From Balneolaceae bacterium (GTDB lineage: Bacteria; Bacteroidota; Rhodothermia; Balneolales; Balneolaceae): a stretch of DNA of 12,530 nt. This document shows positions 1 through 6,718 of this stretch, in pieces. The first letter of the stretch is position 1. Every line of letters begins with the position of its first letter. The position numbers and the translations under genes were made by a program. Below the pieces are notes generated by a model. The model worked only from the letters and a program-made list of their open reading frames with translations. It had not been told where the DNA came from and made no database searches. Location of the stretch: positions 1-12,530 of the forward strand of contig SLGA01000044.1 of NCBI GenBank assembly GCA_007123985.1, read 5' to 3'.

Positions 1-299
1 ATGATTTCCGGATACAATTTTCCTTCTCCGACCCGGAAGAACGTTCAGCATCTTCATGGCTAATCGGGCAATGGAACGTATTCGAAAATCATAAAACCGG
101 TGCAAATGCCATTCTGCCCGAGTTTCCAAAACCGTTTTATAAGTGGTTATCAGCCGGTTCATTTCAAACAGCTGGTATTCCATCAACAATCGCACAAAAT
201 TTTGGCACTTCTGAATCTGAAATTTCAGCTTTTGCGCCTACCATCCTTTCTATTGCGCTGATACCACTTGCAGGTGGAATCAGCATCAATGCTCCATAG
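1..299 (+). CDS. C-terminal fragment of an unidentified protein
   Basis: The frame is open from the window edge (first full codon at 3) to TAG at 297-299, about 98 residues with no internal Met, so the gene starts outside the window. The visible part has a Trp- and Phe-rich section containing WLIGQWNVFENH and EFPKPFYKWL. It ends in a hydrophobic stretch (FAPTILSIALIPLAGG) that could be a membrane segment or buried helix. I do not recognise the family. After the TAG the same frame stays open until TGA at 426-428, so the gene may be longer and interrupted (see next entry). It lies on the same strand as secD. Confidence is moderate that it is coding and nil for function. Confidence 0.45.
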   Translation, partial: DFRIQFSFSDPEERSASSWLIGQWNVFENHKTGANAILPEFPKPFYKWLSAGSFQTAGIPSTIAQNFGTSESEISAFAPTILSIALIPLAGGISINAP

Positions 300-428
300 C
301 TAATTCTCTCCTGCTACTTATTGCTGTTTACCTATCAAGCAGATTTGATGAAAACTGACCGGTTAAGCAGCTATCTGCAATCAGTACAGTTCCCGTACCG
401 ATTCAGGAATATTAACATAACACATTGA
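300..428 (+). other. Open in-frame continuation after TAG, possible interrupted gene tail
   Basis: Directly after the TAG at 297-299 the same frame runs 42 codons to TGA at 426-428. It encodes a hydrophobic piece (LILSCYLLLFTYQADL) and then a basic/aromatic tail (SVQFPYRFRNINITH). If this belongs to the upstream gene, that gene carries an in-frame amber codon and would end only 19 nt before secD. Another frame also gives a hydrophobic tail (IANSLLLLIAVYLSSRF), ending at TGA 356-358. An open run of this length can arise by chance, so this is weak evidence. Otherwise 300-447 is simply the AT-rich leader of secD, in which I could not identify a promoter with confidence. Confidence 0.2.
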
Positions 429-447
429 CAATCAACAAATTAAACCA

Positions 448-2253
448 ATGAAAAAACAAAACAACGGATTTAAATTAGGGATGATAGCTCTCTTTCTTGG
501 GCTTACACTCTATTATCTCTTTCCAACCCTTCAATGGAACCTCGAACAGCGCCACATGGAAAGCCTCACAGAAACGGAGCGTGTTCAGTATGAAACTGAA
601 AATATCGCAAAAATTCAGCGGTTACGTGAACGCTCACTTTCACTCGGTCTCGATCTTCAGGGCGGAATGTATGTTACTCTTGAAGTAGGAACTCCGCAAC
701 TTGTACTTGAGCTCTCAGGAGATTTTGCTGATGACTACCTTGAAGATGTAATTCGTGTAGCGCGGGAAAATTATCTCGAAAACCGTACAGATTTCATCGA
801 CGAGTTTGTAGCTGAATTTGAACGGCGCGATTCTGATGCCATGCTTAGCAGATATTACAGATCGGATGCTCAAAACATCACAAGAACTTCAACAAACGCT
901 GAAATATCTGCTTTTCTGAAAAATCAACGTACCAATGCCGTTGAGCGTGCAATGGAAATTATCCGTTCGCGAATTGACCGTTTTGGTGTAACGGAACCAT
1001 CTATTCTGCAGCAGGGCAACAGCCGGATTGTGGTAGAGCTGCCCGGAGTGGATGATGAAGAACGTGTGCGCGACCTGCTAAGAGGTACAGCCAGGCTTGA
1101 GTTCAGATTAACACCCGAATCCGATGAAATTAACAGTGCTAAGCAGGCAATTGCCGACTTTTTCAGTGAATTGGAAACGGATGAAGAGAGCGAAGAGGTT
1201 CAAAATCTTCTTGAAATTTTTGACCTCCGGGGCACCAATCAATACTCTTTCGGTTATGCAGCCGGCAGGGATACTGCAGCTGTAAACCGAATCCTGAGAA
1301 CAGAAGATGTGCAAAGACTCATCCCAAGAAACATGACCTTACTTTGGGGTGCCACTTCATTTGCGCAGGATAACGGTATTCCGCTTTACGAAATGATTGC
1401 TGTTCGAAGCCAGATTGAACTTACCGGTGATGTGATCTCGGAAGCGCGTGTTGCTTTCGACCCAACCACAAACCGGCCGGAAGTATCCATGACAATGGAC
1501 TCTGATGGCGCCCGAAGATGGTCACGAATTACCGGTGCCAACATTGGGCGGCCGGTTGCCATTGTACTTGACGGATATGTGTACTCGTATCCAACCGTTC
1601 GCTCACAGATAAACAACGGCCGATCGTCTATTTCAGGAATTGGTGGTGTTCAGGAAGCAGAAGATCTTGTGAACATCCTGCTTTCGGGTGCATTGCCTGC
1701 TCCGCTCGAAATTATTGAAGAGCGTACCGTTGGGGCTTCACTTGGTGAGGCATCTATCCGTGCAGGCCTCTACTCCATTATTTTCGGCCTTAGTGTTGTA
1801 GCTATTTTTATGATTGTTTACTACCGAACCGGAGGAGGAATTGCAGACCTTGCACTGCTTCTCAATATCATTTTTATACTTGGTATTCTGGCCGGTTTCC
1901 AGGCAACACTTACACTGCCCGGTATTGCTGGTATTGTATTAACAATTGGTATGGCGGTTGATGCGAACGTACTGATATTTGACCGAATACGCGAAGAGAT
2001 GCGGGGAGGAAAAACACTGCGTGCTGCTATCGACAATGGCTATGCAAATGCAATGAGCGCCATTATTGACGCAAACGTAACCACTTTCTTCGTAGCGGTA
2101 ATTCTCTACAGTTTTGGTGTAGGGCCAATTAAAGGCTTTGCTGTAACACTGATGGCAGGTATTGTGGCATCGCTGTTTAGTGCCATCGTAATTACTCGTG
2201 TAATTATTGACTACCTCACCCGGGAGAAAACATCCGTGGTTAGTTTCGGTTAA
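448..2253 (+). CDS. secD: Protein translocase subunit SecD
   Basis: SecD works with SecF in the inner membrane, using the proton-motive force to pull proteins out of the SecYEG channel on the periplasmic side. The 601-residue product has an N-terminal membrane anchor (about 10-26) and the family motif LGLDLQGG (66-73). A large periplasmic region follows, including SRIDRFGVTEP (174-184) and VVELPGV (195-201). The C-terminal RND-type membrane block spans about 436-590, with GMAVDANVLIFDRIREE at 501-517, the conserved Asp-containing helix 4 motif. Length and domain order fit a full-length SecD. secF follows after 37 nt, so the two are probably co-transcribed. The ATG at 448 is preceded by an A-rich leader and no clear Shine-Dalgarno sequence, as is common in Bacteroidota. 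Confidence 0.97.
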   Translation: MKKQNNGFKLGMIALFLGLTLYYLFPTLQWNLEQRHMESLTETERVQYETENIAKIQRLRERSLSLGLDLQGGMYVTLEVGTPQLVLELSGDFADDYLEDVIRVARENYLENRTDFIDEFVAEFERRDSDAMLSRYYRSDAQNITRTSTNAEISAFLKNQRTNAVERAMEIIRSRIDRFGVTEPSILQQGNSRIVVELPGVDDEERVRDLLRGTARLEFRLTPESDEINSAKQAIADFFSELETDEESEEVQNLLEIFDLRGTNQYSFGYAAGRDTAAVNRILRTEDVQRLIPRNMTLLWGATSFAQDNGIPLYEMIAVRSQIELTGDVISEARVAFDPTTNRPEVSMTMDSDGARRWSRITGANIGRPVAIVLDGYVYSYPTVRSQINNGRSSISGIGGVQEAEDLVNILLSGALPAPLEIIEERTVGASLGEASIRAGLYSIIFGLSVVAIFMIVYYRTGGGIADLALLLNIIFILGILAGFQATLTLPGIAGIVLTIGMAVDANVLIFDRIREEMRGGKTLRAAIDNGYANAMSAIIDANVTTFFVAVILYSFGVGPIKGFAVTLMAGIVASLFSAIVITRVIIDYLTREKTSVVSFG

Positions 2254-2290
2254 TTATCAATCAAAGAATATTAAACTATAAGGTATTATT

Positions 2291-3211
2291 ATGAGATGGT
2301 TTGAATCACCAAACTTCGACTTTATCAAAGCCCACAACATTGCATACTTCTTCTCGGGTACGCTGATTGTGGCGTCCATCGTAGCAATTCTTACGATGGG
2401 TTTGAACTATGGAATTGACTTCAAAGGCGGCCAAGAGTTCGTTTTTGAATTCCAGGAACCTGTAGATGTGGTTGAAATTCGTTCCGAATTAACCGAGCCA
2501 CTTGGAAGCGTGCCCGAAATCAAGCTATTCGGATCAGATCGTGAAATTCTTCTCCGTATCGACACTGAAGAAGATATCACAGCAACGCGCGAACTTTTAT
2601 TGGCAAACTTTGCAATACTTTATCCCGGTAACGAGGTATCGGTTCAAAAAACCGATCTTGTTGGCCCGCGCTTTGCAGAAGATTTGAGACGAGGTGCTAT
2701 GTACTCCATTATCTTTGCACTTGCTGTAGTATTTATCTACATCTTTATCCGGTTTAAGGGATGGTACTTTTCAGCAGGAGCCATTGCAGCTCTCGCTCAC
2801 GATGTACTCATCGTACTTGGTGTATTTACTATAATGGCAGAAATTGCCCCTTTCGATGTGAGTATCGATCAGGCTTTAATTGCTGCGTTTCTAACAATTG
2901 TGGGTTACTCCCTGAACGATACTGTGGTAGTTTTCGACCGTATCCGTGAAAATTCTATCATCTATAAAACGATGAATTTTACAGATATGATCAACAAAAG
3001 CCTGAATGATACCCTCAGCCGTACAGTAGTAACTTCTGTTACAACCTTGTTTGTGGTAACTGTGCTGTTTATCTTTGGCGGAGAAGTTCTCAAAGGCTTC
3101 GCTTTTGCCTTGGTACTTGGTGTAATTTTAGGTACTTACAGTTCACTTTTTGTTGCCAGTGCACTGGTTGTGGAGCTTCAGAAACGAGCCATAAAAGCAA
3201 AAACGAAGTAA
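2291..3211 (+). CDS. secF: Protein translocase subunit SecF
   Basis: SecF is the partner of SecD in the translocon accessory complex. The 306-residue protein starts with a cytoplasmic segment and membrane helix (about 17-37), followed by GIDFKGGQEF (41-50), the SecF counterpart of the SecD D-L-x-G-G motif. A small periplasmic domain leads to VGPRFAEDLRRGA (124-136), which opens the five-helix C-terminal membrane block. TIVGYSLNDTVVVFDRIREN (202-221) is the diagnostic helix 4 motif with its conserved Asp. The length is typical for a stand-alone SecF. It sits 37 nt after secD and 24 nt before the STAS gene on the same strand, consistent with a three-gene operon ending at the 3614-3641 terminator. 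Confidence 0.97.
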   Translation: MRWFESPNFDFIKAHNIAYFFSGTLIVASIVAILTMGLNYGIDFKGGQEFVFEFQEPVDVVEIRSELTEPLGSVPEIKLFGSDREILLRIDTEEDITATRELLLANFAILYPGNEVSVQKTDLVGPRFAEDLRRGAMYSIIFALAVVFIYIFIRFKGWYFSAGAIAALAHDVLIVLGVFTIMAEIAPFDVSIDQALIAAFLTIVGYSLNDTVVVFDRIRENSIIYKTMNFTDMINKSLNDTLSRTVVTSVTTLFVVTVLFIFGGEVLKGFAFALVLGVILGTYSSLFVASALVVELQKRAIKAKTK

Positions 3212-3235
3212 ACTAACTTTAAAAACGGGATAATT

Positions 3236-3577
3236 ATGAGTTTTAATGTTTCTGAACGCTATAATTGCGTTGTGATAGAATTTAAAGGAAATGTAATGGG
3301 CGGCCCCGATGCGGTAAGCCTCAACGAAAAAATTCACGAGCTTATTGATAACAACAGAACCAATCTTGTTGTAGATCTGAGTAAAGTGAAGTTTATGAAT
3401 TCGTCCGGTTTAGGCATGCTAATAGGTGCTCTCACAACCATGAGAAAAGCCGGTGGTGATCTGCGGATAGCAAACGCCACAGACAAAATTGAGAGCTTGC
3501 TCATTATCACAAAACTCATTACCGTTTTTAAACACTTCAAATCAGTTGATGAGGCAATCGAATCGTTTAAAGATTGA
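3236..3577 (+). CDS. STAS-domain protein, anti-sigma factor antagonist-like
   Basis: The 113-residue protein is a single STAS domain of the SpoIIAA/RsbV type. Such proteins bind an anti-sigma kinase and are switched off by phosphorylation of a conserved Ser. The N-terminal beta strand region (CVVIEFKGNVMG, 11-22) and the core VDLSKVKFMNSSGLGML (46-62) are clear. S57 aligns with the phosphorylated Ser of SpoIIAA (D-S-S-G-L-G), and N55 replaces the Asp two residues before it. No kinase, phosphatase or sigma factor gene lies in the window, so the partner is encoded elsewhere. It follows secF by 24 nt and precedes a terminator, so it is probably the last gene of the secDF transcript. It could instead act in a non-sigma partner-switching or lipid-transport (MlaB-like) role; the isolated context does not decide. 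Confidence 0.88.
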   Translation: MSFNVSERYNCVVIEFKGNVMGGPDAVSLNEKIHELIDNNRTNLVVDLSKVKFMNSSGLGMLIGALTTMRKAGGDLRIANATDKIESLLIITKLITVFKHFKSVDEAIESFKD

Positions 3578-3613
3578 TTACTCTACCCTGATTTAAAAAC
3601 TAAAATAATTTAC

Positions 3614-3641
3614 GGAGGTGTTCATGCACCTCCTTTTTTTT
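3614..3641 (+). terminator. Intrinsic terminator after the STAS gene
   Basis: A perfect 7-bp stem, GGAGGTG (3614-3620) and CACCTCC (3627-3633), closes a 6-nt loop (TTCATG) and is followed by eight T residues (3634-3641). This is a textbook rho-independent terminator for the secD-secF-STAS transcript. It ends only 10 nt before the purA ATG, so any purA transcript starting upstream must include or read through it; an attenuator role is possible. The 5' arm also resembles a Shine-Dalgarno sequence. Confidence 0.88.
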
Positions 3642-3651
3642 GAGAAAAATT

Positions 3652-4926
3652 ATGGCTGTACGAATTGTTATTGGCGCCCAGTGGGGTGATGAAGGTAAAG
3701 GAAAAGTTGTAGATATTCTGAGTGCACAGGCAGATTATGTGGTGCGTTATCAGGGTGGAGCAAATGCCGGTCATACCCTAAAATTTGATGACACAACCAT
3801 TGTCCTTCACCTTATACCTTCCGGCATGTTCAACGGAAACTCCAAATGCATCATCGGAAATGGTGTTGTGGTAGATCCCATTGCACTGGTTGAAGAGCTG
3901 AAAGAAGTTGAAGAACTGGGAGTAAACCTAAAAGGGCGCTTTTTCATCAGCAGTTCGGCACATCTGATTTTACCCTATCATAAAATACTGGATAAAGTAA
4001 AAGAGAAAAATCGTGGCAGTGATGCCATCGGAACTACCGGGCGCGGTATTGGTCCTGCCTATGTGAGCAAAGTATCCAGAATTGGTATTCGTATGCTCGA
4101 TCTGCTCGATATAAACACCCTTGAAGAGAAGGTTAAAAAGAATCTTCGTGATATTAATGTGGCACTTGAAAATGTGTACGGCGAAGAACCCCTCGACGGC
4201 GATGAAATGATCGCACAACTAAAACCTGCTGTAGAAATTGTAAAACCCTATATCACCAATACAACAGAACTGCTTCACAATGCACTCGATAAAGGCGAAT
4301 CTGTGTTGCTTGAAGGAGCACAGGGCAGCTTACTGGACGTTGATCACGGCACTTATCCCTATGTAACCTCATCATCACCAACAGCCGGTGGTGCATGTTC
4401 TGGGAGCGGAATCCCGCCCCTCGCCATTACGCACTCCATGGGTATCACAAAAGCGTACTGTACACGTGTTGGTAACGGTCCATTCCCCACAGAGCTTGAT
4501 GATGCTGCCGGTGAAAAACTCAGGAAAAACGGCCAGGAATTTGGTGCCACTACCGGGCGACCCCGCCGGTGTGGTTGGCTCGATCTGGTAGCCCTTAAAT
4601 ATGCCATCCGTTTGAACGGTATGAACGAACTTACCCTTACCAAACTCGATGTTCTGGATGATTTTGATACCATAAACGTTTGTACGCACTACGAGCTTGA
4701 TGGTAAAAAAACGGATGTTTTCCCGCTTGATACAGAGTTGGTTGAACGCGTAAAACCGATTTATAAATCATTTGAAGGCTGGAATACCACCACCAGAAAC
4801 ATCGCCGATTTTGATAAACTTCCTGAAAAGGCAAAAGAATACATCCGTTTTGTTGAAGAATTTTCCGGGGTAAAATTTACGATCGTTTCTACAGGGCCTA
4901 AACGCTCTGAAACCATCATCCGATAA
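3652..4926 (+). CDS. purA: Adenylosuccinate synthetase
   Basis: PurA joins IMP and aspartate using GTP to make adenylosuccinate, the first committed step to AMP. Starting at ATG 3652 gives 424 residues, normal for the family. The GTP-binding motif QWGDEGKGK (10-18) places D13, and GGANAGHT (35-42) places H41, both at the standard catalytic positions. TTGRGIGPAY (128-137), EGAQG (221-225), TTGRPRRCGW (300-309) with the substrate-binding arginines, and STGPKRSETI near the C-terminus all match. A TTG four codons upstream (3640) lies in the terminator T-run and is unlikely to be the start. The RLP gene begins 7 nt after the stop, implying co-transcription. Confidence 0.97.
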   Translation: MAVRIVIGAQWGDEGKGKVVDILSAQADYVVRYQGGANAGHTLKFDDTTIVLHLIPSGMFNGNSKCIIGNGVVVDPIALVEELKEVEELGVNLKGRFFISSSAHLILPYHKILDKVKEKNRGSDAIGTTGRGIGPAYVSKVSRIGIRMLDLLDINTLEEKVKKNLRDINVALENVYGEEPLDGDEMIAQLKPAVEIVKPYITNTTELLHNALDKGESVLLEGAQGSLLDVDHGTYPYVTSSSPTAGGACSGSGIPPLAITHSMGITKAYCTRVGNGPFPTELDDAAGEKLRKNGQEFGATTGRPRRCGWLDLVALKYAIRLNGMNELTLTKLDVLDDFDTINVCTHYELDGKKTDVFPLDTELVERVKPIYKSFEGWNTTTRNIADFDKLPEKAKEYIRFVEEFSGVKFTIVSTGPKRSETIIR

Positions 4927-4933
4927 TACGGCA

Positions 4934-6046
4934 ATGGAAAACCCTGCACGCTTCATAATCACCTACCGTATTACAGCAGGCACTGAAGATGAAGCGGCTC
5001 AGTTTGCAGAAAAAATCGGTACAGAGCAATCCGTGGAAATGCCACTGGTTGCCGTCCCCCATGCAGGAAAAGCTTCCCTGCCTGATCTGCTCGATCTCAA
5101 ACAGATCGAAAAAAACGTTTGGGATGCATCACTTTCCTATCCAAAATCTCTGTTTGACGGAGACATCACACAGCTGATTAATGTTCTTTTTGGGAATATT
5201 TCCATGCTGCATGATATCAAAGTAGTCGATATTAGCCATCAAGCTTTCAGAGAACACTTCAACGGGCCGGTTTTCGGTATAGATGGAATCAGAAAAAAAC
5301 TGAATGCACCTAAAAGAGCCCTGAGCTGTACAGCTTTAAAACCAATCGGACTTTCACCGGCAGAACTGGCTGAAAACGCTTATCAATTTTCGGCGGGCGG
5401 CATCGATGTAATTAAAGACGATCATGGCCTGGCAAATCAACATTCCGCAGATTTCAGAGCGAGAGTAACCGCTTGCGTTCAGGCAGTGAGAATGGGTGAA
5501 CAGGTATCCGGAAAAAAGACGCTCTATTTCCCTAATATCACCACATCACCTGCTTCAGTGTTAGACAGATATCATGAAGCAGTAGAGCTTGGAGCGGATG
5601 GGGTGTTGATTTCTCCTCAATTAACAGGCCTTGAAATGTTGCATACGCTCTCAAACAGAGGGCATGTTCCTCTTATGGCGCATCCTGCTTTTTCAGGAGC
5701 GTTTGTAATTCATCCCACTCACGGTTTTGCACCCGAAATCTACTACGGAACTCTATGGCGAGCATTGGGTGCTGATGCCGTAATTTATCCGAATGCGGGC
5801 GGGCGATTCTCTTTCACAAGGCAAACCTGCAGTAACATCAATGATCACCTCAGAAAAGATTTTTTGAAGTTCAGATCCGGCTTCCCAACTCCCGCGGGTG
5901 GCATTGATCTTCATAGCCTTGATGAAGAACTTTCATACTATGGTAATAACACAATTTATCTGATTGGCGGCAGCCTCTATAAACAGCCGGATGGAATTCT
6001 TTCTGCCACCAGTAAATTTCAAAACGTATTAATGAGGCATGAATAA
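4934..6046 (+). CDS. RuBisCO-like protein (type IV), probable methylthioribulose-1-phosphate isomerase
   Basis: This 370-residue protein has the RuBisCO large-subunit fold but is not a carboxylase. The barrel begins with CTALKPIGLS (132-141), where K136 matches RuBisCO K175. Next is GGIDVIKDDHGLANQ (155-169): K161 and D163 match the carbamylated Lys and metal-binding Asp, while H164 replaces the Glu. FPNIT (199-203), MAHPAFSGAF (248-257; H250 near H294), YPNAGGRF (285-292), TPAGGI (319-324) and LIGGSLY (343-349) follow, the last two being phosphate-binding Gly loops. The K177 equivalent and loop-6 Lys are absent, so CO2 fixation is not expected. The KDDH pattern and adjoining cupin point to the R. 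rubrum-type RLP, which converts 5-methylthioribulose-1-phosphate to 1-methylthioxylulose-5-phosphate. An alternative is an RLP of sugar-acid (apionate-type) catabolism, but no such neighbours are present. It overlaps the cupin gene by 8 nt. Confidence 0.85.
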   Translation: MENPARFIITYRITAGTEDEAAQFAEKIGTEQSVEMPLVAVPHAGKASLPDLLDLKQIEKNVWDASLSYPKSLFDGDITQLINVLFGNISMLHDIKVVDISHQAFREHFNGPVFGIDGIRKKLNAPKRALSCTALKPIGLSPAELAENAYQFSAGGIDVIKDDHGLANQHSADFRARVTACVQAVRMGEQVSGKKTLYFPNITTSPASVLDRYHEAVELGADGVLISPQLTGLEMLHTLSNRGHVPLMAHPAFSGAFVIHPTHGFAPEIYYGTLWRALGADAVIYPNAGGRFSFTRQTCSNINDHLRKDFLKFRSGFPTPAGGIDLHSLDEELSYYGNNTIYLIGGSLYKQPDGILSATSKFQNVLMRHE

Positions 6047-6491
6047 CAAATCGAAAGTAATAAAAGCTGACGACTACTCATGGGACGGTGTTGAGCGGAA
6101 GCAATATAAAACAGATACCAACAATTTCAAGGAGATTCACCGCTTTACGCTTCTGGGTGAAGATATCTCACAACTGAATTCCGAAACACGGTATTTCGAA
6201 ATTCAACCTGGTGGATACTCATCCCTTGAGTTGCACAGGCATCCTCATAGTGTGGTAATCATCCGCGGTTCGGGCACTTTGGTTCTCGAAAATGAGCTAC
6301 ATGATCTGAAACTTCATGATGTTGTTTTCATCGCTCCTGAAACCATCCATCAGTTTCATGCTGATAAAGGTGAACCACTCGGCTTTATCTGTATTGTTGA
6401 CCGATACCGGGATCGCCCGGCAATTCCCGATGACCAGACTATTCAGGAGCGTATTACATCAGAAAAAGTTTTAAAGAAAATTCAAAAATAG
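6039..6491 (+). CDS. Small cupin, probable methylthioxylulose-5-phosphate methylsulfurylase-like
   Basis: The 150-residue protein is a single cupin barrel. Motif 1 is GGYSSLELHRHPHSVVIIRG (58-77), with H66, H68 and H70 as candidate metal ligands. Motif 2 is VVFIAPETIHQF (95-106), with H104 as a further ligand. The core resembles, as I recall it, the R. rubrum cupin that acts after the RLP, including the SETRYFE start (48-54), the GFIC segment (115-118) and the RDRP tail (124-127). That enzyme reductively releases methanethiol from methylthioxylulose-5-phosphate to give 1-deoxyxylulose-5-phosphate. C118 is the only cysteine and lies near the barrel end. The ATG at 6039 lies inside the RLP gene (8-nt overlap), suggesting translational coupling. 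The fold is certain; the exact reaction is inferred from resemblance and the RLP neighbour. Confidence 0.82.
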   Translation: MNNKSKVIKADDYSWDGVERKQYKTDTNNFKEIHRFTLLGEDISQLNSETRYFEIQPGGYSSLELHRHPHSVVIIRGSGTLVLENELHDLKLHDVVFIAPETIHQFHADKGEPLGFICIVDRYRDRPAIPDDQTIQERITSEKVLKKIQK

Positions 6492-6531
6492 CCTTGAAAA
6501 GAAGTGGGTAAAGATCTTATATTTTAAGTCT

Positions 6532-6558
6532 TGAATAAATCAAAAAAGTGATTATTCA
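6532..6558. repeat. Imperfect inverted repeat before the tRNA gene, possible promoter region
   Basis: TGAATAAATCA (6532-6542) and TGATTATTCA (6549-6558) form an inverted repeat with one bulged A and a 6-nt A-rich loop. No T-run follows, so it is a poor terminator for the cupin transcript. The same region contains TTGAAT (6531-6536) and TATTCA (6553-6558) with a 16-nt spacer, which could be a weak -35/-10 pair giving a short leader before the tRNA at 6580. This reading is tentative. Confidence 0.3.
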
Positions 6559-6579
6559 TAGCAGTTGATTTATTGAAAT

Positions 6580-6651
6580 GCGGGAATAGCTCAGTGGTAG
6601 AGCACCACCTTGCCAAGGTGGGGGTCGCGAGTTCAAATCTCGTTTCCCGCT
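6580..6651 (+). tRNA. tRNA-Gly (anticodon GCC)
   Basis: A complete cloverleaf can be drawn. The acceptor stem is GCGGGAA (6580-6586) with TTCCCGC (6644-6650), and the discriminator T is at 6651. The D arm is GCTC-AGTGGTA-GAGC. The anticodon stem is CCACC/GGTGG around TTGCCAA (6610-6616) with GCC at 6612-6614. The T arm is GCGAG-TTCAAAT-CTCGT. U73 as discriminator is usual for bacterial tRNA-Gly. The following bases are CAC, so the CCA end is not encoded and must be added after transcription. A terminator follows within 6 nt. Confidence 0.97.
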
Positions 6652-6656
6652 CACAG

Positions 6657-6692
6657 AAAAAAGGCTCAAAGTTTACTCTTTGAGCCTTTTTT
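6657..6692. terminator. Strong bidirectional hairpin terminator after tRNA-Gly
   Basis: GGCTCAAAG (6663-6671) and CTTTGAGCC (6678-6686) form a perfect 9-bp stem with a 6-nt loop. It is flanked by six A residues (6657-6662) and six T residues (6687-6692). It ends the tRNA transcript on the + strand. With its A/T flanks it can also end the - strand beta-propeller gene, whose stop is at 6719-6721. Confidence 0.93.
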
Positions 6693-6718
6693 ATTTCCGA
6701 ACCAGACAGATCTTACAT

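Noticed and set aside
3640..3651. Four-codon extension of purA from a TTG at 3640
   Set aside because: The TTG lies in the T-run of the terminator. The ATG at 3652 places D13 and H41 at the standard PurA positions.
4934..6046. True carbon-fixing RuBisCO large subunit
   Set aside because: The protein is only 370 residues and lacks the K177 equivalent, loop-6 Lys and the metal-binding Glu.
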